Below, one piece after another: positions 1 to 10,957 of a stretch of 64,000 nt of DNA. Positions within the stretch are counted from its first letter, which is position 1; each line of letters opens with the position of its first letter. The notes under the pieces are model-generated. The model did not search any database and had not been told where the DNA came from. It worked only from the letters and a program-made list of their open reading frames with translations. This DNA comes from Liolophura sinensis (taxonomy: Eukaryota > Mollusca > Polyplacophora > Chitonida > Chitonidae). Location: contig NC_088295.1 in the NCBI RefSeq assembly GCF_032854445.1, forward strand, positions 5,086,501 to 5,150,500, given 5' to 3'. The position numbers and the translations under genes were made by a program.

Positions 1-185
1 CCATAAATACAGCTGGCAGGTAAACCGTCACCACACATACAGCTGACAGGTAATCCGTCATCACCATACATACAGCTGGCAGGTAATCCGTCATCACCAT
101 ACATATAGCTGTCAGGTAATCCGTCACCACACAGCTGTCAGGTAATCCGTCACTGCACATACATCTGCCAGGTTGTATGGCTTTT
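1..185. repeat. Short tandem repeat, about 35-bp unit
   Basis: About five imperfect copies of a unit containing 'acagctgtcaggtaatccgt'. It lies upstream of the first visible polycystin exon, presumably in an intron. The array may begin before the window. Confidence 0.8.
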
Positions 186-221
186 GTGGAATCGGTCCCT
201 GTATATGGCTTTTTTTTTTTG

Positions 222-385
222 GTTATAGTTTAATATGGTTGTCTGTTAGATACGGTACGGTGTATTCTGTTTGGGTTATAGTTGGACAATGGTTGTCTGT
301 TAGGTACGGTACGGTGTATTCTGTTTGGGTTTATAGTTTGACATGGTTGTCTGTTAGGTACGGTACGATATATTCTGCTTTAATT
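222..385. repeat. Three-copy tandem repeat, about 58-bp unit
   Basis: Three copies of a unit with 'tggttgtctgttaggtacgg' and 'tatattctg/tgtattctg'. The open frame across it is a by-product of the repeat. Confidence 0.8.
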
Positions 386-531
386 ACGCAGCTGAAAAGA
401 GCCATTTTCTTAATTTTTATTTCAATGGCTTATTTGATTCATGGCTGTCATGGTCTAATGTTATTACCATAACAGAGCTAACACAGATTCAACTGAGTGT
501 CTTTGTTTCTTGTTTGACTTTGGTGACATAG

Positions 532-773
532 AGAACACCGAGTCTCCCGTAAAGCCTCTGGAGGCGGAAGAAGTGGAGAAGGCTCGCACAATGAGGTTGA
601 GGGAGACGAAGACATTTGAGGTGGTTAAAGAGATTGGGCTGTACCTTCTTTTCCTGGTGATTATGTGCTCCATAGGGTACACGAACAGAGATCCCCGAAG
701 CTTCTCTCTTAACAGGAATCTTCAGAACATGCTGGTGAACAGCCAACAGGACGGCAGACTGGGCCTCAAGGAC
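532..773 (+). CDS. Polycystin exon a (first channel helix)
   Basis: The acceptor is a pyrimidine-rich run ending in gacatag at 531 and the donor is GAC|gtaagc at 774. The frame stays open from 459, so an acceptor at 486 is also possible. The exon starts two bases into a codon and ends in phase 0. It encodes ENTESPVKPLEAEEVEK, the helix, and LKD before the donor. Confidence 0.85.
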
Positions 774-3700
774 GTAAGCTCCTCTCCCTACAAATAATAT
801 CATTAAAGGCATATACTTTCTTAATTCCGCCACTCTGGCAAATGCCAGTAGTAACTCTCCATGCTGGAACAAATGCAGATCAAGATACATGTTTGTTCCA
901 TTCGCAAAAGATCGGTGATATAGCCTATCGTAAGCCATTAGCGATAACAAGGGCTTCCGTGAAAAAGTCGTTCTATTTTAAACATGAATTTCAAACCAAA
1001 ATGAAAACAGTTTTTTAAAGGACCTAGATCTTAGGAAATCTTCACAATGTTACCTCGTCCATCCCGCGTCCAGGTGACTACTGTGGAACAGTATTTTTCC
1101 TGGCTGAACAAGACGGCCTTCCCAGCCCTCTTCCACGAGTTATACGACAACCAAAGCCGCAGAACCTGGGGCGATCGCTTCTTTATCCGAGATCTTCAAA
1201 ACGTGCGCGTGGGTCCACCGAGGCTGCGTCAAGTCCGCACCGTCCACGGTAACACATTCACTCTATTAAGTTATTTCTTAAGAAAATACGCCGCCATGCA
1301 TGAAGACGAATCTTCCCTCTCTCCACCATCTATGTCTTATTGTCTCTTGTCACATATACATTTCAGAACGGTTACTAATGGCTATCTTAGAAACAAATCT
1401 GGTGATTTTTGTCTACGGATGCCACTTTATGGCTGACGGACTTTATGCTTGGAACTTTGCAATTTGTTTCAGCGGTTGACGGCCTGAACTATGATTTGGA
1501 TACTTCGCTGATTATCACATGCATATTATGAGAAGAAATGGGCCTGCGATTTTATTGTTATTATTTTTATTGTCATTGTTTTTATTGTTATTAATGAGGA
1601 TTTCCAGATACGCCAGATATACATTATAATTATATGTTTATTCTGACCACTGTTGTTGTTGTAGCATCCGTCTGCGCTGTACGAGGTATCGCCTTGAAGG
1701 TCTGCGACACGTTCTCTGCCTCGAGCAGGGAAGAGGACTCTGATTACTGTATTGGGTGGAAGTCAGGGCCTTGCGCCCAGGAGGAGAGGGCTTTCAAACT
1801 GACCTCTAAAGCCTGGAAGTACACCAGCTCCAGTGAAGTCTGGGGCATTCCGGTGTCCGGCGTGTACAACTCGTACAGCGGAGGAGGTTACATCGCTGAG
1901 CTCAACATCAACCTGGACGTGTCTAAAGCCGTTCTCCAAGAGCTCTTGTCCGCCTTCTGGGTGGACAAGAGGACAAGACTGCTTACTCTCGACTTCACTG
2001 TGTATAACGCCAACACCAACCTATTCTGCTTCGCCAGCCTGATGTCCGAGTTCCCGGGGACAGGTGGTACCATCACCACCGCCGTCATCTTACCGTTCAG
2101 GGTCTACCAGTACGCTGGCACGCTGGGCAACTTTGTCTTCTTTACCGAGATCATGTTCATCTTCCTTTTAGCGGTGGCAGTGGTAAAACTCGTGCTGAAA
2201 ATGGTGAAGCATGGAGTTAAGTATTTGTACGACTTCTGGCATGTCGTAGACTTCGTTTCGCTCGTGTCCTGTTTCGTGGCTGTCGCCATGTACGGACTGA
2301 GGAAGTTTAGCACAGAAATGGCGCTCCACCGTTTCCAACTGGACGGGCGTCAGTTTGTCAGCTTTCAGCAAGTGACCTTCTGGGATAACATGATGGTCGC
2401 CATGGTGGGCCTGGTAACTTTTACCTGCACTATCCGCACCGTCAAGATACTCGGCTTCAGCAGGCGTCTGGACGCAATCCTGACCGTCCTGTCAATGGCG
2501 CTAAGAGACCTTTTCTACTTTAGCCTGATGTTCCTAATATTCCTCATGGCCTTCGTGGCCTGTGGATACTTCATGTTTGGACAGGATCTCAAAGCTTACC
2601 AGACAGTGTTGACCACGTGTGAGACTCTCATGACAAGTTTGGTGGGCAAATCGCCCTTCACTGAAGTCCGCCATAACGAACCTGTTATGGCGCAAATCTA
2701 CTTCTCCTGCTTCGTGTTCTTCTTTATCTTCGTTTTGCTCACGATGTTCCAGGTTATCCTCAACCAGAGCATCGCTTTGGTTCGCCTTAATAAAGACTTC
2801 ACTTCCATCCAGCACGAGATGGTTCAAGTGCTCATCTCTAAGCTCAAACCATTTATAAGCTTTTTTTCTCGAAGAAAAGGTAAGACAAACCAAGTTCACA
2901 GGAAGTGCCCGCATGGGTTGCTAGGTTAATGAACTAATGTTAGATACAAGCTGTAAGCGCTTTCTTCAGATTTCAACTGTGGGCCAATATGGACTCGTAG
3001 TACATTATCTTGCATTTGTTATGTAACTCATCAGTGGGTTACAGGAGAGTGAAGTCATTCTGAGACATTTAATACGACCTACATAGACAGTGTACTCTTA
3101 GGTGTGATCCACATTAACGTAATGTTACCTTCTCTAAATTGGGTTGGCTCAAACGCAATGAAGCCTGTTGCCTTGGGAACGTATGGTGTCCTAGTTCAGT
3201 AGCTACGGGAATTATTGCTGAACAAAATGTTTTTGACTTTTCCGACAGAAGAGAGGAACAAAAGCAACCTTATTATTTTGGAACGTGAAGAAAACGTCCC
3301 TAAGGTTAGTTAGCATAAATTTATTCACTCGTGCAATGTAGTAAGAGTTGTAAGTCATGACTTACACGTGTAATATAGTCAGACTTGTGAGTCATTATGA
3401 TCCAATCGTGTAATGTAGTCAGAGTTGTGAGTCATTATGATCCAATCGTGTAGTGTAGTAAGAGTTGTGAGTCATTATGATCCAATCGTGTAGTGTAGTA
3501 AGAGTTGTGAGTCATTATGATCCAATCGTGTAATGTAGTAAGAGTTGTGAGTCATTATGATCCAATCGTGTAGTGTAGTAAGAGTTGTGAGTCATTATGA
3601 TTTATTCGTGTAATGTAGTAAGAGTTGTGAGTCATTATGATCCAATCGTGTAGTGTAGTAAGAGTTGTGAGTCATTATGATTTATTCGTGTAATGTAGTA

Positions 3701-6121
3701 AGAGTTGTGAGTCATTATGATTTATTCGTGTAATGTAGCAAGAGTTGTGAGTCATTATGATTTATTCGTGTAATGTAGTAAGAGTTATGATTCATTATGA
3801 TTCATTCGTGTAATGTAGTAAGAGCTATGAGTCATTATGATTCAGTCGTGTAATGTAGTAAGAGTTGTGAGTCATTATGATTCATTCGTGTAATGTAGTA
3901 AGAGCTGTGACTCATTATGATTCAGTCGTGTAATGTAATAAGAGTAATGATTCATTATGATTCATTCGTGTAATGTAGTAAGAGTTGTGACTCATTATGA
4001 TTCAGTCGTGTAATGTAGTAAGAGTTGTGATTCATTATGATTCATTCGTGTAATGTAGTAAGAGTTGTGACTCATTATGATTCACTCGTGTAATGTAGTA
4101 AGAGTTGTGATTCATTATGATTCAGTCGTGTAATGTAATAAGAGTAATGATTCATTATGATTCATTCGTGTAATGTAGTAAGAGTTGTGAGTCATTATGA
4201 TCCAATCGTGTAATGTAGTAAGAGTTGTGAGTCATTATGATCCAATCGTGTAGTGTAGTAAGAGTTGTGAGTCATTATGATTTATTCGTGTAATGTAGTA
4301 AGAGTTGTGAGTCATTATGATCCAATCGTGTAGTGTAGTAAGAGTTGTGAGTCATTATGATTTATTCGTGTAATGTAGTAAGAGTTGTGAGTCATTATGA
4401 TTTATTCGTGTAATGTAGCAAGAGTTGTGAGTCATTATGATTTATTCGTGTAATGTAGTAAGAGTTATGATTCATTATGATTCATTCGTGTAATGTAGTA
4501 AGAGCTATGAGTCATTATGATTCAGTCGTGTAATGTAGTAAGAGTTGTGAGTCATTATGATTCATTCGTGTAATGTAGTAAGAGCTGTGACTCATTATGA
4601 TTCAGTCGTGTAATGTAATAAGAGTAATGATTCATTATGATTCATTCGTGTAATGTAGTAAGAGTTGTGACTCATTATGATTCAGTCGTGTAATGTAGTA
4701 AGAGTTGTGATTCATTATGATTCATTCGTGTAATGTAGTAAGAGTTGTGACTCATTATGATTCACTCGTGTAATGTAGTAAGAGTTGTGATTCATTATGA
4801 TTCAGTCGTGTAATGTAATAAGAGTAATGATTCATTATGATTCATTCGTGTAATGTAGTAAGAGTTGTGACTCATTATGATTCACTCGTGTAATGTAGTA
4901 AGAGTTGTGATTCATTATGATTCACTCGTTTAATGTAGTGTAGATCATTTTGATTTGTTGATGTAGCATCAGTTGGGTCGCTATAATATTTTTTTTGTCA
5001 AAAAGGTTAGAAAAAAGTCAGCTGGGAGTTTAGAGGCATCATTCAGGAGAATAATCTACCACCTGAGTCAGTGTTTTTCCAGCATAGTAGTTATTTTTTC
5101 AGTTTAACCAGTGACATTCCAGCATAGTCGTTATATTTCGAGTTTAGTCAGTGGTTCATTCCGGCATAGTCGTTATGTTTCCAGTTTAGTCAGTCGTTTT
5201 ATACAATTTATTCCAGCATTATCATTGTTTTCTTCTAGCTTAGACAGTGGTTTATTCCTGCTTAGTTTTTTGGTTAAAGGAGAAGAAAACATTAAAGTTA
5301 TGCCAAAATCAGATAAAAGAGCGTCAAAACTTATTTGCAAATATGGTCTTTAATATTATTTTGGATTGTTTTTATCAAGAGAAAAAGGTATTTGAAAATA
5401 TTTTTGTATGGTGGGTATCTCGGACCAACTTTTGGTATTTATCATTGTTGCATAATAATTTTCTAACTAAGGATGTGATGCTTGTCTATAAAATTTATTT
5501 GAATGTAAATTTGTTGTTTATATCGAAACATAGGCATTTACACTAAAATATGATAATATTTATGAACATATTAAAAATATAAATATGATCCAAATTGAGG
5601 TTTAATACATTTGTTAGCTGAAAAGAAAAAATTCTAGTGCAAAAATATATATTAAACCTGAGTTATATCCTCAATTATGACATTATTAAACAAAGACTAT
5701 AAATACTATAAATAGGTGGTCCCAAATATCCACCATACAAAAAAAGCATTTTCAAGTGTCTTTTTCTCCTTAAAGAAAAATGGGGAAAATATTGAAGACC
5801 ACATTTAGGAATAACTTTTCGCTTCCATCTGATCTTTATGTCATTTTTATGTTTTCTCCAGCTATAATTTCTTGATAAATAGAATAGTGAGGTGTGGGCA
5901 TTTCACTGCTCTTTAAGCACAAGCCCTTTAACTTAGTTGTCGGTTGTCACAAATGGGAAAATATTCATGAAGTCAGTGTAAGTAGAGACGACCCACAAAG
6001 TTAAATGTTTTTCTTTTTTCAGATTGAGGGTACTCCTTACCAGAAGCTGTTTAACCGGCACATCCTACAACAGCGCATAATTAATACCGATGGACATGTA
6101 CGGTCGAGTCCGAGCTGCTAG
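532..6121 (+). CDS. Polycystin-family cation channel, 3' part of gene (5 exons)
   Basis: Exons 532-773, 1074-1248, 1665-2879, 3249-3304 and 6023-6121 join in consistent phase and encode 594 residues to a TAG stop. The first exon has a basic stretch, then a membrane helix (IGLYLLFLVIMCSIGY), then NRDPRSF, the usual entry to the extracellular TOP/polycystin domain. Exon 2 carries the VGPPRLRQVR motif. The large third exon holds the rest of the TOP domain (SYSGGGY, DFTVYNANTNLFC) and five more hydrophobic helices including a pore region (LMTSLVGKSPFTEV). This is the pfam PKD_channel arrangement. FVSFQQVTFWDN and GYFMFGQDLKAYQTV look closer to PKD1/PKD1L/PKDREJ than to PKD2, so large N-terminal domains (REJ, GAIN, PLAT) probably lie left of the window. 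The cytoplasmic tail is short, with no EF-hand or coiled coil seen. The family call is firm; the subfamily is inference. Confidence 0.9.
1074..1248 (+). CDS. Polycystin exon b (TOP domain start)
   Basis: Acceptor gtccag at 1073, donor CACG|gtaaca at 1249; enters in phase 0 and leaves in phase 1. It encodes VEQYFSWLNKTAFPALF and the family motif VGPPRLRQVR. The frame remains open past the donor to 1436, but that tail has no polycystin character. Confidence 0.88.
1665..2879 (+). CDS. Polycystin exon c (TOP domain and channel core)
   Basis: Acceptor gttgtag at 1664, donor AAAAG|gtaaga at 2880. The codon split across the junction with exon b (G|CA) is restored. This 1215-bp exon encodes about 404 residues: cysteine-bearing TOP domain, five hydrophobic segments and the pore loop. 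Reading through the donor would add 16 residues and a stop at 2927-2929, a possible short isoform. Confidence 0.92.
3249..3304 (+). CDS. Polycystin exon d (short cytoplasmic exon)
   Basis: Acceptor ttccgacag at 3248, donor CCTAAG|gttagt at 3305. The 56 bp complete the split codon and give EERNKSNLIILEREENVPK in frame. Phase agreement on both sides is the main support; the peptide is charged and has no recognised motif. Confidence 0.78.
3325..4945. repeat. 40-bp minisatellite, about 40 copies, in last polycystin intron
   Basis: The unit contains 'gagtcattatga' and 'cgtgtaatgtagtaagag'. Most copies carry TGAGTCA or TGACTCA, the AP-1 consensus. A 17-unit block (about 3521-4180) recurs almost unchanged 680 bp further on (4201-4860). 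Marker variants such as 'taatgtagca' at 3731 and 4411 show the offset. Confidence 0.95.
4946..6022 (+). other. Rest of last polycystin intron
   Basis: AT-rich intron sequence. Around 5100-5240 there are loose repeats of 'ccagcatagtcgttat'. The open frames here show no protein-family character. Confidence 0.6.
6023..6121 (+). CDS. Polycystin terminal exon
   Basis: A strong tract (ttttcttttttcag) ends at 6022. The exon encodes 32 residues beginning IEGTPYQKLFNRHILQQR and stops at TAG 6119-6121. It is separated from exon d by a 2.7-kb intron filled largely by the 40-bp array. Confidence 0.8.
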   Translation: MEGTPYQKLFNRHILQQRIINTDGHVRSSPSC

Positions 6122-6281
6122 AGTACATCACCATGTGAAGAACGACAGCGAGTGGATCAGGGCCATGACAGTGAATGTTTTTTGTATAAGAAAGAATCTC
6201 CCATCATGCGTTGTGCGTTCGGAGACACGAATGTTTGCTCATTTCGTGCTCAACACCGCCTGTTATATCATATATCCACAG

Positions 6282-6425
6282 TGGCACACTGCATTGTTTT
6301 ATTTGCACTCAGATGTACTGACTTTCGTGTGGCACACTGCATCGTTTTATTTGCACTCAGATGTACTGACTTTCGTGTGGCACACTGCATCGTTTTATTT
6401 GCACTCAGATGTACTGACTTTCGTT
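6282..6425. repeat. 48-bp triplicate after the polycystin stop
   Basis: Three nearly identical copies of a 48-bp unit beginning 'tggcacactgcatcg'. They lie 160-300 bp past the stop, so probably in the 3' UTR. Confidence 0.9.
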
Positions 6426-9017
6426 AGGACATGAAACATTTATGGCGTCATGAGAGAACAAATATCTGCGGTTCAAATCGGACAAAGTCCCTCTTGTATT
6501 TGCATATATACATATAGGCCACATTCTTGTCACATGTGTTGTTCAATTTTCCATCATTCTGGCCGCTGAGTTCAGGTACTTTATGACCGTGATTTTCCAG
6601 CAATAGGTTGTACCACAGAAGACATAATGGTGTTTGCGACGATTAAAGCTTTCCTCAGGTGCAAAGAATCTACGAATATCTCTTCTCCAAAGTATAATGT
6701 GCTAAATTTTTTATGCAGTGAAATAAGCAAGAGAATTCTCGTATATATGTACCGAGGCCCTTACTCCACAGGAGAATCAAGCCCGATTCACAAAGCCCTA
6801 CTATAACCCCTGAAACGACGGTGCCAGGGGGCTCGAATCCATTACGAGTTCGCTCGTACCAGATTTTTGTATCAGGAATTGGTACGTTCGGGTAGCCCCA
6901 CTTTCCTCTAGTGTTGATCCACGGTGTGTTTTTGTAAGGATTATTTAAGAGTAGGCTGTACAGAGACAACCAGATAAGGAGAAGAGGACAATGTCAGAAC
7001 TACAATGTGGGTCTCGCACTGTCCCCACAGTAGACATATTCTGTTTTAGTATGTGCAAATTGTGAAGCTTTCGTACAATTTTAATGTAACTGAACAAACC
7101 GCACGGGGAAGAAAGTTCCATTTGCTGCATATTTCACAAGACGGAGGAAAACGTTCTGGTATTACATTGTCTCCACAGCTTAGCATGAATAGTTGAAGAG
7201 CTAGTCGATGCCGTCCTTATTGTGAATTTATATGCGAAGGTGCCTTGTGTGTATCAGTCCCAGTAATTAGGCAACCACATTAATAAAGAGACTAAAGCCC
7301 GAGTATTTAAGACAGTTCTTCCTTAGATTGTCTTACAACGATGCGTCGTATGCATTTAATGTAGTAAAGCTTGTCGTCATCACTTTTTTTTTGTGGGACT
7401 CGTTTTAGCGAAGAACTAGCGATTCCCACCTGGATCGTCAATATATCGCAATGACATGCGTCACCATAACAAACACGCATCACATACTATTGCTATTCAT
7501 CGATAAGGCTTTTCCCTGAGCCATACAACTGACACTTGCTGCGTCGTAAACTGACCTTTGAACGAGTCTGTGCTGTAAAACAGATGAGAGCCCCATTAAA
7601 ATATTGAACGGTTTGGTTAAAGCAGAGCTTTCCATGAGGTGACGCATGTTCACTGAGAACAAGGCGGCTACATTATCGTTACTGTATTTAACATTAAAAG
7701 AAGTGAAAATTCTCGATTGATATATAAATTTTCTTATGGTATCGACCCAGGCACTGAGGGGAAATCTTGAATCATCCGATGTCAGGAAACTTGATAATAT
7801 CTACACATATTGGTTTGTAAGCGTTCTTTTCTTGACGACCTGGTCACCAAGAGCAAACCTTACAGCATGGAATTAGGAAACTTGGTAATGTGGACACAAG
7901 ACTGGTTGTTAGCGTTATCTTGAGCTGATAACGCAGAGGACACCTTACAGCACTGGCTTAGGGAACTTGGTAACCTGGGCACGTAACACAGAAACACGGC
8001 TTTGTCTCAATGACCCTCTATCACTGGCGTAGCTTTGAATCCCAAGTTTCCCACAAAAAGTCGTAGAGGTATCAAGATGAGATCTGTTCATGCCCAGGAT
8101 CCGCTATAGTTAGGATCCATACATCCATGATGTGACTGAATGCAACTTTAGATAATAGGCTACACATATTCACGTCAATCTACGGCGTGGGAAAACGACT
8201 CAGGCAGGCGGACGTTAGGAGGCGCCGGCAAGGTTCATCTAATTACATCACGAGGATTTCCTACCGACGTTGTGTACTAATTTTGACAATGGGAAGAAGG
8301 CCGCCCGGCACTTTTACTCACGGGCAATGTATAGGCTTATCTACTTAAGGTACCTGTGAATGCAAATAAATTAGTGCTTGGAATAGGATAATACTAAGCC
8401 TGTACTCAAGTCATTATCAGTAACTGCCGATTTATTCACCTGTGGTTTAACCTCGATTTGATTGCGTCCTATCACGACAGTCTCTCTTTGTAGCACGTCG
8501 GTCTCGACGCCAACATATTTATAGTGTTAAGAGACATCTGACAAGAGGTCTCCACCGAGTCACGATCTTCGGACCTTGTCCTTTCATGCCAGTCCTTAAC
8601 TTTTGCATTTGCTGAACCTGGGGGGACGGATTCATTATGATGATGTAACGTTCGCACAGGCCTTGCATGAAAACAAACCATGACAGGGGTTCGTACAGGT
8701 ATATGAAAATGAAATTCAAGGAGTTTTTCCACGAGATTTTTTTTTTGTCATTTTCACGGCTAGTTTAAACTTACCATGGGCGCCAAATTACAGTCTATAT
8801 TTTAAGTCTGAATAATAGAGCTTTAATTTGCATGCATGTATACTGAATAGTACACTTGCTTTTGCAAGAAATATCTGCACTTCACCTCTGTAATGCGACA
8901 CATTCTTTGACCCGGCCTTGGCTCAGTGAAAAAAAAAATGAACGCCATATATCATTATGCAAGGCTTCCTATGGGGTCAGTATTTTTAATTTTTTTTTTA
9001 GCCATACTTCCTTAGCG
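6426..9017. other. Intergenic space between convergent genes
   Basis: No convincing gene on either strand. Open frames are short and lack splice partners or family motifs. Confidence 0.6.
7282..7287 (+). terminator. Possible polyadenylation signal for the polycystin gene
   Basis: The clearest AATAAA downstream of the stop at 6121, about 1.16 kb away. No other support; another occurs near 8363. Confidence 0.3.
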
Positions 9018-9912
9018 GCCATGACTCTTGTAGGTCTCCTTCTGTAATTCGTTTTTTATCTGCCTTGGTGTAGCTGCTAGAATCAGTTTGGTCTCTTCCA
9101 GCTGTATCTGGAGTTTTTCAAACGTTACACTTAGAACAATTGCCCCCAAAATAATGGACCAGGGCTTGACAGTGTGTTTTTATTTTGTGGAAAAAAAAAA
9201 TCAATCCATTTTTCCACCTATCTGTAGAATCCTAGTCAAATGTAATTTCCTCTGTCAGAAAAATTTGTTAATTTTACATTAATTTGTAAGCTCAACTTTA
9301 TTTAAATGCAACATTATGATCAGTACATTGGAGTAACGCAGCCTGACAGGGAGAAAACCATATGGTGTACAACATGTATGTAACAGCACATATTCTGAAA
9401 CATTTAATTTACTTCGGATCAAAAAAAATTAGTTTAAGTGGAAAAGTTTAAGTTTATCATGTGAGGCGACTTCATTTACAGGTGGAACTCTACCTTGATT
9501 TATCTCCCTTAATTTTTTTTTTAACAATTGGCGTTGAAAGAATGCCCCAAAATACCATGATTCTCATTTGTTATTAACAAAAATGATTTTCAAGCGTTAT
9601 TTAATGTATGTCAACTTGCAACAATGCTGAACCTCCCTTGTAGATTTCTGTCAAGTAATCTCCATCCAACTGTGTTGTTTGTTTCGCCGAGATGAGGACG
9701 TTTGAAATGAAAGTAAGTGGATTATTTTCATAAGGAAAAATTGCAAAAATCTGCTTAACACTCCAGAAAACTCTCATGGTAGATTTTACATAACGTTTAT
9801 ATTTTTTAAGTAAATAAACTTGTCGCCAAAAACATTCACATTTTTTCAAATTTCTCGCCTTCCAAAAATTGTTCTAAATTTGCGACAAGGGCGAGTGCAA
9901 GCGGAAGCCCTG
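9018..9912 (+). mobile_element. Unnamed dispersed element, copy A
   Basis: About 0.9 kb that matches 25272-26032 in reverse orientation. Shared landmarks are 'ctgtaattcg', 'atctgccttggt', 'tagaacaattgccc', 'caaaaatgattttcaagc', 'tttgaaat(g/a)aaagtaa' and 'ccaaaaattgttct'. On the minus strand both copies keep the peptide ENNP(L/F)TFISN followed by ISAKQ. I do not recognise the family. The ends are judged by eye. Confidence 0.75.
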
Positions 9913-10918
9913 ATTATGGGAGAATTATCAGCGAGTTTCCGATATAGAGACTCGGCAGCCAGCAGACAATATTTCAGTTCGGGACAAACTAAGATTTTTC
10001 AAGAGTTTCCAGGAGTATTTGTCTTTTTTAAGGACTTTCGAGGAGCTTCCTGTGCGCACCCTGCATGAATGAACAGACAAATATTTGATGAAGTTTACTT
10101 TAGTCAGAACATAAAAAAAAAATAATTGCTGTGATCTTATCACCTGCCTATGTACAGGGAGCACATAGAGGGTAGTATACACATCATGAAGAAAGTACTG
10201 GATTAGAAAAACTTCACACTTTATCACACAGAAAGACAGCGTTACACAGAAATAGAAAACGGATTGGCGAGTTCATCTGACAACAGGTGGAGAAATGATA
10301 ACTTGCTACTAGAACGTCTACTAGAGTACACTTGTAGAGAGACCTACATATCACAATTTCTCTTACCATATACAGCACATCAAAAATTGACAAATAACAC
10401 GAGGTAATGTTTGAGTATTTACAGCACATTCTGACCAAAAGAATTAGGTAATACAGCGTTTGCTGCTTTCACTACTATATTTCGACTACACTAATAATGC
10501 CTCACTATCAACTGATCCACTCAACCCATTTATACTCTGTGAGCAAAGTATTTATCTGATCTCCAGGTGAGAGAAAACATCTTCTAATTTCCACTTCCTG
10601 GAATCGGCCAAAATGGTGAAGACTACATAGGGCAGGGAAATGCAAAGGGCACAGTAGAAATCTAACCTGTTAACTGTTCATTTTCTGGAATAAAACATAC
10701 AAACGGATGGACCATTTTCGTGTATATGTTATACCTTATATTACATGTTCAGTGTGGCATTTTGTTAGGATAACTTAATTTTAACCATAAAGATCAAAAG
10801 CAAAGATGTATTTCAGATCAAAAATCTAATGAGTTTCATTGTTGATACTCTAATCAAGCAGACATGGCAAATAAAGAGAGAGAAATCCAGCTGTGAAGTG
10901 TGTCTCGTCCTCTGCTGC
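9913..10918. other. Downstream flank / 3' UTR of prosaposin-like gene
   Basis: Sequence 3' of the prosaposin stop on the minus strand. No canonical AATAAA was seen on that strand; variants TATAAA and GATAAA occur around 10532-10556. No other gene seen. Confidence 0.5.
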
Positions 10919-10957
10919 TTAGCTCTTCCATACATGGCGTCTGCAATAGTGCAAGGC
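10919..10957 (-). CDS. PSAP: Prosaposin terminal exon 18
   Basis: 39 bp: ALHYCRRHVWKS then TAA. Acceptor gttgtag. The C...VW ending completes the SapA pattern. Confidence 0.88.
   Translation of the reverse strand, partial: ALHYCRRHVWKS

Noticed and set aside
173-472. 99-codon plus frame at the window start
   Set aside because: Runs through a three-copy 58-bp repeat and lacks polycystin features; most likely intronic.
1249-1436. Extension of polycystin exon b past its donor
   Set aside because: The next exon joins in correct phase from 1248 and the extra residues have no TOP-domain pattern.
3325-4945. CRISPR-like regular repeats
   Set aside because: Repeats are contiguous with no unique spacers, the host is an animal, and no cas gene is present. 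The same applies to the other arrays.
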